Source of the DNA: Cryptomeria japonica
Lineage: Eukaryota; Streptophyta; Pinopsida; Cupressales; Cupressaceae
Length of the DNA: 64,000 nt
Assembly (NCBI RefSeq): GCF_030272615.1
Contig: NC_081407.1
Span: 96,951,897-97,015,896, forward strand
Direction: 5' to 3'
The notes below the pieces were generated by a model. The model made no database searches and had not been told where the DNA came from. It was given only the letters and a program-made list of their open reading frames with translations. How positions within the stretch are numbered: the stretch's first letter is position 1; the number at the start of each line of letters is the position of its first letter. Positions 35,136 through 48,100 of the stretch are shown here, in pieces. Position numbers and translations under genes: made by a program.

Positions 35136-36784
35136 ATACCATTTTCTTGTAGCACGTGATTACTTTTGTTGGAATTTCTAAAGAGGGCCTTGTTGAAATC
35201 CACCACCCTCCTCAAATTGGTATTCATTTTTCCAAGGTCCTCTAGCCTTTTAATTCTATCATGTCATTTTGAGATTTCACCCTTTAGTTTTCATACTTCC
35301 TCAACATCCTTATCAGTCATTAACATTCTCTTCAACTCATTTTATTTCACACAATAAAGAAACATTTTTTAAGCTATTGTTGTGTTAGTAATTGAATTCA
35401 TCTTTCTATTGCTAGTTCTACACCATGAGATCCCCTCCCCTAACCATTCTACTTTTTACCCTAGAAAGGGCTTTAGTTCTTCCTCTATTAACTCTAGCAC
35501 CAACAAGCGAAATCCCATGAGCCTCATTGTCGGAGGGAGTGGAGACAAGATTGATAAGGTTACGTAATGAGGGTCAAATTCAAGCAAAGAGGATAAGATT
35601 GTTCTTGAGAGGGAGAGAGTAGGTGACGTTATTTCTTGTAGTAATAAAAGGGAAAAGAGGGGAGAAATGCCTCTTCTTGTGAGGGAAGTCTAGAAATAAA
35701 GAATATCTAGAAATATAACTGTTGGTCTCGACTATAGGTTGGGGTTTCATAGATCAAGCATGAAGATAATAAGAAAAAATTAACTAGATTAATATGGTGA
35801 CAATTGCTTACTAACATGAAATGGTCATAACAGACATCTTGGAAGTGGCCTTATAGTATCACATATATAATGATTTGAGACCATCACTACAACCAAAGAA
35901 ACTTGAAGGTGGCCAGTTAAATAACATCGATAGTATACGAGTAGAAATACAATTCATTAACAAAAGGAAAACTAATATTAACATAGGTTCTAGCAAAGAA
36001 CAAAGATGTGTTATATATCATAATGGGATCAATTGGCATTGATTGGTCACCAAAGGGTTTTGTAATCCAACATAGTACCTCTCTTCATAGTACTCCATGA
36101 CAAGCCTAGAGAGCCACACCCAGATTGAAGCCATATTAATATTTTCCTTTGATGGTTCAAAAAAGTTTGAAAGCCATTTTTTGAGAAAAATAGTCAACTT
36201 CCACAAGAACTAAGTCAATAAGAATGCTTCCAACATATTCTTGGAAAGAGAATGAAAATAAGAAGAATGCTTAGGTAAATAGCTATAATTGCATATTCCT
36301 TTTAATATCTCATTTCTTTAATGCCCAAATTTAACAAAATCATTTTTTGGTTTTTAGCCTAAAATTTTTCCTACCAAATAGTTATCTATCTTTATAGTCA
36401 ACCTCTCAACCAAAAAAAATAGAATATGGATTATAAATTCCTCATAATCGTGTCTTTTTACGTAGATATTGTTGAGTCTAAGACACAACCTTTACCTCTT
36501 TGGGCATCCAACACCCACACAACTAGATGCTACCTTGAGGAGGTCTACCAAGGAACTATGAATTGGAATACCACAAGACCCCACAAGACCCTTTAAAAGT
36601 TAATTTTTTCAATAATAATTGATGTGTCTTATCCTTCACTTGGGGATAAATTTCATGAGAAAGAACTTGATCGCCTCCATTTTCTCCTATATATAAAATA
36701 TTGTCTTACCCAAACTCATAGACTCGTTTTGTACAGAAATTTTTAAACATATATCTTTTCATCCATCTCTATCTTCCCACACAT

Positions 36785-37430
36785 TCAATAAAATAAACTA
36801 GCTAAAACGAGTGAGGCTAGATAAAAGTAGAGAGGAAAGGAGGAAGAGGTAGGTAGAGAGAGTGTGAGGGGGGATAAAGAGAGTGATTGAGGAGAGAGAG
36901 AGAGAGAGAGAGAGAGTTGGAGAGGGGATAAAGGAAGAATGATATAGAAAGAGATAGGTCTAGAGCTCAAAGAAGATAAAAGGAGCTAGATAAAGAGAGT
37001 AAGAAAATGTTGATAAGAGCCTATTGATTATTGAAATTTGAGTAGGCCTGAAAAGTTATAAGATCTTCTAAAATCTAGAATCTGCATTATAACTCCTAGA
37101 GATCTAAAACTACTCTCATTTACATCATGCCAATATATACATGAAATATAATTTAAAGTACAAAAAAGAAACTTATACTTAAATGATATATTTTGTGTAT
37201 ATATAAGTCATTTTCAATATATAAAACAAAAAACAATATAAAAAGAAATAGGATCTTGTTTTGAAAATGAGATCTCGTTCCTAAAAGAAATGAGATCCTA
37301 TATTTCTTAAATAATGGGAACCCGATTTGTAAATTTGGGCTTGGGTTCTCAACGTGAAATAAGATCCCGTTTCAAATTTTGGATCAAGACCCCAAAACAT
37401 AACGGAAAAAAATGGAATCTCGTTTCATTA
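36785..37430. repeat. Right inverted arm with (GA)n tract
   Basis: It is the reverse complement of 34150-34720. It includes a pure GA run at 36893-36916 and several GAGATCTCGTTCC-like words at 37255-37430. Confidence 0.75.
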
Positions 37431-37950
37431 AGCACATTTTTATAGTTTTGGCTAAGTCCAAAACTTCCACGAGAAATAGACTCATCTTCTTGCATTTGCC
37501 CCTAAGAAAATACATTGGTTAAATTTCTCCACCTTGATTAGATACATCACACTTCGTTGCTTTCCACATAGTTTGACACTTTCAATTTGAGATTGGCAAT
37601 GTCATCATGTTACCTAACTACCTTACCACAAAATGTGAGGCTTGGGAATGCTTGAAATAGGCCAAATTTGAGAATATGAAACAAGCAAATACAAATAAGC
37701 AAAATGATCTAAGATGACCATATTTACAAACTAAATAAATTTCTAAAAGTTCATCTTACAAACTAGAGCCAAAGAAAAGACCCAAAATTAAAATTAAAGC
37801 AAAACCTAAATACCTATAAAATAGCATATTAGTCACAATGTTTGCCCCATGAATTACCAAAGCACATAGTTTGACGAAATATCTTGCCCTTAAAAGACAT
37901 TTATATGTATCAAAATCCTTTAAGAAACCCAAATGCAATGTTTAATTTTC

Positions 37951-38256
37951 TTGTGATAGAACTATAGGTTAATAATGAATAAAGACTAAGCAAAATTTTC
38001 TTGATTTTATGTAATTAGATAAAGTGACAAATTTACTTCACAAACTTCTAGTTCCTTGTAAGTCTATCGTGATGAATAAATGGAACTAATAAAGAATTTT
38101 AATCTTCTTGTGATAGAACTCTAGGTTGATAATGTATAAAGAATGAGCAAAATTTTCTTGATTTTATGTAATTAGATAAAGTGATAAATTTACTTCACAA
38201 ATTTCTAGTTCCTTGTAAGTCTCTATCATTGTGAATAAATGGAACTAATAAAGAAT
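37951..38256. repeat. 157-bp tandem duplication
   Basis: Two adjacent copies begin TTGTGATAGAACT at 37951 and 38108 and end GGAACTAATAAAGAAT. They differ by a handful of substitutions and a short insertion (CTCTATCATTG versus CTATCGTGATG). Confidence 0.88.
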
Positions 38257-39627
38257 ATAAGTACATGGCTTTATATTTTAACAAAAAATTAAGTTGGAAC
38301 ACTTATAGGACAAAAAATGCAGAAATGCTGAATTATGAGATTGGGAAAACAAAAGAACCCTATTTAGGTTGTTTTTCATGCCAATAGTGATTTTATGGCT
38401 ATAAAGTTTGGAGCAGCAACACATCAGAAATTGAATGGAAACAAGTAAAGAGGTTACAAAAGCATTTAATAACAAGTATTTTCGAAACTAAAACATTGAT
38501 CCCATGTGAGATCTTATTAGCTAAGACAAGTGCTTTCCCATTAAAGGCATCAACTTTGATCCAACTACTAAGTTGTCTAAAAAGAATAGAGAGTATGAAG
38601 TCATATCATTGGCCCAAAATAGCAATGGAGGAAAAGTTATGTAGAAGGAAGAGCACATGGTGGATAAGTAAATGAGCATTAGAATGCAAGAGTGCCCAAA
38701 CATCAATGAGGAAATCGAAAAATGAGAGAAAAATTCAAGGCAACCATGTCAACAAATAAATTGGGTGAAAGAGAACATCATGTTAGAGAATTCAATCCCA
38801 CTTGTGACAACAAGCAAGAAAGATGTATGGGAGTGCAAATAAAATGAATACAGAAAATGTTGATAGCTCAGCTAAAGACTAGCTCACATTGTCTTAGGTG
38901 CAAGACTAGAACATGGACAACCCCCAAACAAGATTGGGCAAATAGAATATGCTGATTTTGCACTTTGTGATTAGTAAAAATGTAATTGCTATGTCATGGA
39001 GTGTCTAGCTGACAAGGGTATCTATATTAAATACATTTATATCTTGAATGTTGACTCCTTGACTACTTTATATGTAGAAAGACTAGTACAAAGAACACTT
39101 CTATACCAAGATTCATAGAAAAAGAAAATCACAAATTACAAAAGAAATGATTATCAATTAAGAATAGCTGGAACAACACCTATTGAGGGTGTTCATGTGC
39201 AAAGAAAAGTTATTTTTATCCTTATGTCCCATAGACTGCCTAGCCTCATTTCCACTATCAAAAGCATTCATTGGTTCTAAGACAATTCTAATTTGAGGTG
39301 AAGTTTCAACTCTAACCAAAAACAAAAGGAATATAATTGTGAGATTACACATGCTTTCGATGCCAACAAAAAGGAGCCAAAATGAATGAGTAATTACTAA
39401 ATTCTAATTAAGACAAGAAAAAGATACACAATACATAAATGCAAATACAAGCAATGTATAATCAGAGAACATGTTCAAAATTTAAACGATCGTCACATGT
39501 GATAAAGATAACTACTTGAAACTTCATTACTGATTTGACAAACTAGCAAAAAGGGTTATATTTGATGTCAAGAGCCATGCAAGAATTTCTACTCAAAAAT
39601 GAATATGCTAGCAAAGAGATCAATTAT

Positions 39628-39749
39628 CTAGATCTTCAAAATAAGGCCAATTGGACAATGATCGCTGCCATTCACATCTGGAATTGTGTAAGAGTCATAT
39701 ACATTGTCCATAATCGCTTTTGAGACAAGGAAGTAGTCAAGACGCCAAC
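39628..39749 (-). CDS. AP endonuclease (ExoIII/APE1 family), last coding exon
   Basis: The minus strand has an acceptor-like TTTTTTATTAG at 39750-39760, then an exon in phase 1 reading [35 protein letters not shown], then ILKI and a TAG at 39630-39628. [10 protein letters not shown] and GSDHCPIGL are C-terminal signatures of class II AP endonucleases of the ExoIII/APE1 family. The His of SDHCP is the catalytic base, and the Asp before it is conserved. These enzymes cut DNA 5' of abasic sites in base-excision repair in the nucleus or organelles. The exon has no stop or shift and looks functional, unlike everything around it. Upstream exons should lie to the right; none was recognised up to 64000, so the intron is very long, or this is an isolated fragment. 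Confidence 0.85.
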
Positions 39750-42339
39750 CTAATAAAAAAACAAATTACCTATCAATAAATTTCACACAAAATGGCATTC
39801 AAGATGATGAAACTAAATATCAATTCAAAAGTGGGCATAATTGTTTGTAGCAAGGCTTCACAAGTGATTGTGAATTCCTCTTCTTTGTATTCAGCTTTCA
39901 ATCTGTTATTGTGAATTCATTTTTTATGTATTCAGCTTTCCATGTTTGAGTCGAATAAATGAATACTACAATCTAAGAGCGGCAATTGAAAGAGGCAGCA
40001 ATTTTTCTTTATTCAATTCATTCCAAACAGTTTTCCAGTCATTAAACATAGTAAAAAATAGTTCAATAATTTTTGTTATGTAACAAATCAACTATAGCAT
40101 AAATATAATTTTTAGTTTAAATGGCCACTTAAGCAAAAATATAGAGACATGCATTCCTTCAACAATCCTTTTTATAGGATATTAACAGAATTCTCTACTT
40201 ATATAAAGAGATAAGCATAAACATTCTACTTGAGTTCAAAGATACATATGTTTAAAGGTTTTACCAAGAGCCACAAAATTCATTTATCGTATTAAGTTCA
40301 TAGAAAACAATTCAAAGGTCTATACATATTAGTAGCATATCCTATTACTCTTACAGCATAATCTATGAAGATAAAAAAATTCAAGCAATATTGTAGTGCT
40401 TTGTTTTCCTCCATTAGCATGCTACTTTGGTACCCTAGCAAGTCTATGACATATAGTAACATCAGTCAATGCCTAAATCAATCCGTTCTTCATTACATAC
40501 AAAACTAGCTTCTGATGCATACATCACATTACCTGTCATTGAACAAGCAGCTCATGCCTACTGTTCAATATTATACTACTTTATTGTTGTGACGTGGCGT
40601 AAGGTCTAAAGAACCAAACACTTAAGGGTTTTGAGATACCAATGTAAGAATGACATAAAAGGGAAAAAAAAATGGTATCCTTTTAGGTCAACCAAACATC
40701 TCATTCTTAAAGAATCCAGTATTTAATCTAAACATTGACTATTTTATTTTTTGATCTTGCATTTAACATCTTGTGATGTCCCCTTATGTAAATTCTTAGG
40801 AATTAGGAACTATCAAATCACAAATAAATTGCAAGAGACTTCTTTCTATAAAAATTCAATTGCAAGAGACTTCTTTTCCAATCAAAGACTAAAAATCCTT
40901 TAAAAAACTTATATTGGTAATAATTGATACCACTTAGTATAAAAATGATATCTTATGATCTGCTATATAGTTATATCTGAACATACAATCGATATCAATA
41001 TGATATTCAAGTATTATGAGATGTAATGAGTATTTTGATATTCGAATCTGCATTATGTAACTTTAATGATAAGATGGAGTATCTTTGCTGTCTCTGATAC
41101 GAGTATAAAAATATGCAAAGTTTTGATCTGATCTGTCTGTTTACCCCGATCTGCAATTATGGAGCTAACTTTGCTCTTCCTGATATGACAATATGAATTG
41201 TGCTGTAACCTTTCCTCACAACCGTTTATATCAATATGCTGCTAGTCTTTCACACTATCACTTATAGCAATGAAGATAGAACTGCTGTTTCTGATTTGCT
41301 TTAGAAATATGCAATGGGGGTGGTGCTGTTCCTGAATGATAACTTTAGATGTATGCATCCAGTTTGCCAATAAGGCTGCTGCTCAATTAGAGCGATCCAA
41401 TTCTGGATGAGAATAAGAAATAAATAATCTGATGATGATTGGAAATGAGTGTTGATCATCATTAAATATCTTTATTTCCTAATGGTCATGCCCCTATGGA
41501 ATAATTACTCCTTGAAGAGTGATGTCTGGTCCTTCCATGACAGCCATTTGTTAACATGGAGAATTGTCTTAATAATCATTGATTGGCATCGTACCTCTTT
41601 GGATAATCCCTGCCCTTTGTGAATGTCTTAATCGTGATCAAAATTCCTTAATGATTAAGATAATCATTGATTGGCTACTCCTTCTACTGTGAGGATAATA
41701 TGTGGTTTCTGCATAGTCGGGTATGATGATATTGATAAGAATTGTCTTCATATATAAAACAGTCCTTGCTTCGTGGAGTTATGAATATCTGCTATGATAC
41801 GCATATCTCAGCATGGTATCAATATTATGATCTGCACGTATTGCTAGATCAATGTCATGTCTTCAGTCTGGATCATACTTCCTTCTATATCTTATTGTCT
41901 TGATGATGATCTTCTTATCAGCGATATGAATCCTTTGATATTTTATATTACTCTCGGAAGAATTGATAAGGATCTTGCACAACTAGATCTGGAATGATAT
42001 TTGATTTGGTCACTTGATATATTGTTTAACGGATCCAACTCTTCTTATTTTTGGTGAACTCTATGGTTTGGTTACCATAATTCATTTTAGAATGAGTATC
42101 TGAAATCAGTTAGTCTTATAGATAACGATATTGCCATCTGTTGTTGGGTGATTGAAAAAATTATTTGCTTGAGATCATCAAATCCTTGATCATAATACTT
42201 CGTCTTACTCGAAGTGCTTTATAGGTCTTACTCGAAGTGCTTTATAGACGCTAGATAGAAAAATCGTGAAGTCTTATCAATTAGACAATTTTCCTTGATA
42301 ATATTTTGGTGTCACTCTCTTTATTGAGAGAATATGCAC
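39750..42339. other. AT-rich sequence, probably intron of the AP endonuclease gene
   Basis: It lies immediately upstream of the exon on the minus strand. No second exon was found. A 24-bp direct duplication (TCTTACTCGAAGTGCTTTATAG) occurs at about 42203-42248. Confidence 0.35.
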
Positions 42340-42344
42340 TACTA

Positions 42345-44230
42345 CCCAAAGATGTAAATATCGGCAGAAAATCGCGATATATCCCGACTCATTCAGCCCG
42401 CCTATTTTGTCGTCCAAAAAATCGGAAACGATTTTTTCATTAAAAATCGTGAATCGTTTAACTGAAAATCACGATTTTATCGCGTAAAACCTAATAAAAA
42501 TCGCACGCCTAAAAACGACGGAGCCACAACCCTAAAAAGTAAAAAGTTTTAAGTTAAAAACAAAAAAAGGGGCAAATTCGTATTGCACGTGAATTCGCCG
42601 GTTTCGACTGCAGCTTCCCCACCGACGCAGCATTCATACTGTGTTGCAGGTTTTTATTTATTTTATTTGCTCATTCGTGATTCGAACCACGGCATATACA
42701 ATGTACATAATAACATAATAAATTTTTATTTTATTTTCTCATTCGTGATTCAAGATTCGAAATTTCCACGACATATACAATGTATAGTTATACTGTATAA
42801 ACTTGAAATAACAGAATAAATTTTTTACCCAAAACTGTGGTAACCAAGTGGCCAATACAAAGATGTTAATGTAATAATCTAACATTTTCCCCCTTACATT
42901 AATTCAAACAAAGGGTGGAACACAGTTAAAATAACAGAATATAAAACTAACCCAAAACTGTGTTAAGTTGTATACTGTATAATAGTATATTATTAATAAT
43001 AGCGTATACTGTATAGTGTATAATATATATTATATATTATTAATTTACTGATCAATATTTATTAATAGTGTAAGTGTGTAACTGTAACTGTATATTATTA
43101 ATTTACAGTAATTTTTCTGCAACACAGTATGAAATTTGAACTAAAAAAATGTCACAAAATTAAATTACAATTACACTGTAAAATTCAGTAACGAATGAGC
43201 AATTTTTTTATTAACTATTAATTTGCAGTAGTTTTTAATTAAAATTCATACTGTGTACTGTGTACTGTGTTGTATATTTAATATTTATTATTATTATTTT
43301 ACTGTAGTTTTCCTAAGACTGTAGTTTACTATAGTTTCCTAAGACTGTAATTTACTATTATTATCTTACTTACTCTATTATTAATTTACAATTTACTACA
43401 GAGACACTTATTAAAATTTAATTTATTACTATTATAATATTATTACACAATACACTGTATTGTGTAATAATAGTAATAAAATTATAAATTACTAATAGTC
43501 GTGCGTCATTGTGTAATAATAATTAACTGTATCCACGATCTACACACTGCAATAGTGGTTTAAAAATAACAGACTTGAGAGGTATCTAATTGATAATGGA
43601 GGCATCTACAATTAGCTTGATGAGACATTTATCTGGATTCTGTAGTTTGGTACTTTGGCTGTGAGTCGTGACCATGCTAATTTGTCCAATTTTAGTTTGT
43701 GTTCATCTTCAATTTATATTTATTGATCCATGTTTGGTCTCTTTTGATAGGTTTCTTTTGAATTTTTATAAAAGACAATGGTTTCTGCAACTAGAGGTGG
43801 TACAAGTAGAGGTGGTGGTAGAAAGAGGGATCCTATGTGGAAACATGGCACACCAGGTGCAGTGGCAGGAGAGGCTATTTGTAACCATTGCACGAAAACT
43901 ATGACCGGTGGCATATACCGACTCAAAATTCACCTTGCACAAATCAGTGGACAAAATATTACAATATGTGACAATTGTCTTGAAGAGGTTCAAAGGGAGG
44001 TGTTGACGTGTTTTTTATGACAGCATCCAACACAGAATAAAGTTGCCCAACGGTAACTTCACTCTCTCTTGATCAAAGTACGATTGCATGCTGATATTGT
44101 AGGAAGATCAGACAAATCGACTCCAAGGTTCCTTTATGCTATGGGTGTGACTCAGTTGGCGGATGTGATTGCTAGTAATCCAAGGGGCCTTACGTATGTC
44201 GGAGAAATTTATGTAAGCTCAAGACTTTGT
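42345..44230 (+). mobile_element. hAT-like transposon remnant, 5' part
   Basis: The block opens with a field of AAATCG/CGATTTT words (42360-42510), which resembles subterminal repeats of hAT elements. The start CAAAGATG near 42347 resembles the CARAGTTACCC terminus of the hAT element at 58236. An AT-rich stretch and then the BED zinc-finger frame follow. The 3' part is missing beyond 44230, where another repeat begins. Confidence 0.55.
43778..44230 (+). pseudogene. hAT transposase N-terminus with BED zinc finger
   Basis: ATG 43778 opens MVSATRGGTSRGGGRKRDP, MWKHGTPGAVAGEAICNHC, TKTMTGGIYRLKIHLAQI. The CNHC ... H(x4)H spacing after a WKH aromatic start is a BED-type zinc finger, the DNA-binding N-terminus of plant hAT transposases. 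The frame stops at 44018-44020, and recognisable text continues in other phases (MGVTQLADVIASNPRGLTYV) to about 44215. The catalytic RNase H-like core is absent, so it cannot transpose. Confidence 0.8.
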
Positions 44231-44231
44231 T

Positions 44232-45150
44232 GACACGGATGATTTGCAATGAAGTTCTAAGTTTTAGATTTTCGGATTATGAAATATGCAGAAAGTAAAT
44301 AGGAATAGGGTAGAGGGGAACTAAACTAAAGGTAATCTAATCCTAGGAACAAGGAGACAGGACAAACTTGTGCAAAATCCAACCGCGCTTCGCTTCGCCA
44401 GCAAAGCACAACTTACACGAAGGCGGTTCAATCTTCAGGAGGAGTGCTAAAGATTTTCAAATCGTCAAAAGAAACCATCAGATAGAACAATCTCTTCTAA
44501 CAATCGAAGTTGAACATACACTTATAACGAGGCTCAAACTAACTTTGCACGGTATGCAACAATCAGCTGCACACCAAAAGTATGAGCACGAATTTGGCAA
44601 CAAGTGATCCTATCAAATCCAGTTCATTTAATTGCATGAAAACAAATCTAATCTATGAAGAGAATGAGACCATGCGAGTTCCAAAACAACACAAGAACAC
44701 ACCAACAATTGAACAATGTATTAAGTGTTTGCTTCAAAAACTCTTAGCAACAATCTCTGACGATAGTCTCTCCTCATTACAAATGAGGGGGTCACCCCCT
44801 TATATAGGCCTCAAGCCCAGATTACATGCAAAACCCTAATTAGGGTTTGCCCAAAAGATTCTCCACACATGATGCAACAAGGTGGGAATCTGCATTAAAT
44901 AACCCATTATGCCCACTTACAATAAATTTAAAAGGGCCTAAAATAGCGCCCATGATGATGATCATGCCCGTAATATAACTAACGTCGTCATAAATGCCCA
45001 TCACTCTCCAAGCGACGGCGGCATGCAAGAAGAATCCGTCATAAAACCATTATGAGAGGACGACATGCAAGAAGATTCCCTTATCCTGTGGTGGCATGCG
45101 TTGACTGGTCCCGTGCCTAGTCAATGTTCTCTTCAGCCATAAATACGCCA
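44232..45150 (-). repeat. LTR-like block, probably minus orientation
   Basis: The plus-strand left end is TGTTGACACGG. On the minus strand it ends GTGTCAACA without a PBS after it, so it would be a 3' or solo LTR. A TATA-like CTATATAAGG on the minus strand sits at 44798-44807. The right end is unclear, perhaps CGCCATCA near 45150, where the long minus-strand ORF ends. No partner copy was found. Confidence 0.5.
44798..44807 (-). promoter_or_regulatory. TATA-like box in LTR-like block
   Basis: CTATATAAGG on the minus strand, followed by GGGTGACCCCC, a short hairpin. Confidence 0.45.
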
Positions 45151-48100
45151 TCATGGTTCAGTCAAAAGACTTTCGTCCAAAAATGGACGACCATTATCTC
45201 GCTCATTAATGGCGTAAGTAATGAACCTACTGACGACGGCTTCCAATTCTCCGATCGAGACACTTGGCACATTCTCGATGTTGAATTCCATCAAGGCAAT
45301 CTCCTCTTCGCTTTTGGAAAAAAAACCTTCCCAATCTGCCATGGCCTCCTATGTTTTCTTCATCATACCGGAGAATGAAGAAACATTTGCAAAATGTTCC
45401 TTGGGAAACAAACCGACGAAGAAGAAATCATGTAACTGGGATTTCGAGGAATTCACTATTGTTCCCCCATCGCTGAGTTTCCTTGAAAATAAAGCTTCCA
45501 TGGCACTGAGGATTTCTTCCTGTATCCCTCTGATGGATTCCTTCAAGGTGACGGAATCAATGCTGAATTTATCAAGGGTGTTCTTCCCTGAACAGATGGC
45601 GTAGAACCATCGGGGAAAGTCGTAGGCTTCATTCTCCTGGATTACTTTCTCGTCTACCAGTGTTTGCCTTGGAGTCCTCATCAGAGCCCTGAGTCGGGAA
45701 ATGGTTAAGTCTTGGTAGACATCAACATCTTCCCATAGTCCTTCCGTCGTTTCCAACCTACTTAGGAGGGCCACGAACCTCGAATGGAGCTGAGCTAGAT
45801 CTTCTACAAATTTCCCTGCCTCAGCATAAACATCCTCTACCCATTCTTGGGAATTTTGTGCCATTGCCTTTGTAAGTTCCGCATCATCAATTACTTCCTT
45901 GGGAAGGAAGGGAGAGGGAGTGGATGAAGGACCTGCTTCCCTGAGGGGTTTCTTGAAACTCCTGACATACTCGCATAGAAGTTCGTTTTCCTCCTTCAGC
46001 CGCTTACACTTTGCTTTTGACTTCAACAATTTCTCCTTCATGGCAAAGGAAGAATCGTCAAAATCTCCCATTACTTGACCGGCATGGCCAAGATCCACCT
46101 GTCTGATGACGTAATCTTCCTGCCTGATCTCACTCCTATCCTTATCCACCACAGGTTCAGCAATATGCAAGGTCCGGGCTCCGGATTCTTCCCTGACTAC
46201 CTTGGAAAACTTCCGGGGGGCCTTTCTTTCCGGTCGCTGATCCATGCTCTTCAATAGTTCTTCTAATTCCTGAGCAGGATTGGGCTCCCCTCCTGCTTCA
46301 TTTCCCAATCTGCCTATCAACCAATCCGGCGCGGGGATGGAATGGTTGTAATCCTCTGCATGCTCCCGTTCTTGAGATTCCTCTTCCATTTCGCCAAGGA
46401 TAGTCTCTATGAAATTATCTTGGCGAACTTCTTCCAGGTGCGGGGGAACCTCTTGCCTCTGACTTCTTGGCTGATGACGGCCCTGTGAAGCATTGATGCT
46501 GAGTATATCAGGTGCTGGAATGTTTCCTGGAAGTGGGCCTGGGGGATGTGGGAACATTTCTACTTCTTGTATGCTCGCGGAGCTGACTGGTGAATGTTCC
46601 CTTCCTGTCCTCGTTCTCTTTTGTGGAGGCTCCTCCTGCTGGGCTTCCTGCTGAACCTCACGCGAGATTTCCTGTTGGGCATCCTTCGTCTTTGTTATCC
46701 TTGGCCTCTTTGGGGCACTTTTTCCTTTGTCTATCTAGGCCTCTCTTCCTGCCTGACCCTGTGAAGAGTCTTCAGTTGCCTTGCTGTGAGAATCCAGATT
46801 TCCCATCAGCTGGTATGTCAGAGGGACATGGTTTTCAACCAACTTTCTTGTCTGTCTGTCAATCCAGTGCTTAGTGAATTTTAGCACTGGCCTAGCCAAA
46901 ATGTTCAAATCATCTACCTCAGGCTCCGACCAATCTGGCAACAGGATAGGTTGATCTTTTATCCTCTCGAATTCGGGTTGCATCAAATCTGAGTCTTCCT
47001 TCACCTGGTCTGGCACCTGATGGATCTCACTTATTCTGATGGTGTCGAGGGGTAGTCTGGAGTGCATTCTTCTCCGGATCTCAAAGCCATCCTCGGCACC
47101 GACCCAGTAATCCTCCAAGTGAAATCTATGTATGAATTTGACACCAGCAACCTTCTTGATCTGGCTGTAAGGATCATATTGGGCCCTGGAAGTGTAAAAT
47201 GGTAGTCGGTAGAATGCCAACTCGCTTGCTGCACTTTCAGCGGCCTCCAATCCTGGGCATATCTCCATGAAATCCCCCAAGACAACTAGAAATTCAATAG
47301 ATTGCTTCTTCTTCTTCTTCTGCAGCTGATCGTAGGCGGTCAATTGCCTCATGAGCTCTAGCAATATAAGCTTATCTGATGGATATCTAGGCAATTTGTA
47401 AGATTGGAAGGAGAAACCCTGTGTCTTGATGTAGGTGAACTTGGGGAACTGCAGGAACATGGCGCCATACTTCTGGACCAAAGCACTTGCTTGCAGAGAC
47501 AACCTCATGTGCAACTTATTTTGCATAAGTCGTGTCAGGTACATGGTGAAGGTATCATTCGCCAACTTGTAAGAATTCACGTTGTGGAGATGTAGCTGAG
47601 GATAACACTCATGCACCTTTAGCTGAGCTGGCCCGCAGCCCATGATTCCTCTTGCTCGCAGCCCATCGAATCCACCCCTTCATGCCAGCATATAGAATAG
47701 GTAGGAACTCATGAAAAAGAACTGAGACTTTTTCTCCTGCAGGTTCTTCAATTGTTCGTGCAAGTAGTGGCTGATCAATCTAGCCCAGTCAATCAATGTA
47801 TTAGAATTCATGATCTCGCCAATGTAGAAGAACATCCAAGGCTCGAAGTTCACCATGTGTGAGCATCCCATTACTCTGCTCAGCATTTTTATCATGTCCA
47901 CATATTCCTGCTTGAACTCGAAGATTGTGAGAGTTTTGGGCATCTTGGAAACGTGTACTCTAGGTTTCAGCAACCATTGCTTGTTGATCAAATCAGCACA
48001 CCTGGTGGGGCCTGCTTCATAGACTGCTTGGGCTCCGCTGCTGGTCCTATATGTCATGGAGTAATGTGAAGGGATTCCGAAGGCTTCACCAATCGCCTCT

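Larger units (their letters stand above)
34150..37430. mobile_element. Fold-back structure with about 0.55-kb inverted arms
   Basis: The left arm (about 34150-34720) is the imperfect reverse complement of the right arm (about 36785-37340 or slightly further). Examples: CTCTAGGAGTTATAATGCAG at 34402-34421 pairs with its complement at 37082-37101, and TTCTTTTTATATTGTTT at 34249 pairs with 37248. Each arm runs from repeated GAATCTCGTTTC words through an AT-rich part into a CT/GA low-complexity tract. The 2-kb centre has no recognised transposase. It resembles a fold-back type DNA transposon or an old inverted duplication. Confidence 0.75.

Noticed and set aside
39158-39352. 64-codon minus-strand frame downstream of the AP endonuclease exon
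   Set aside because: It lies after the stop codon of the exon, has no recognisable domain and could be 3' untranslated sequence open by chance.
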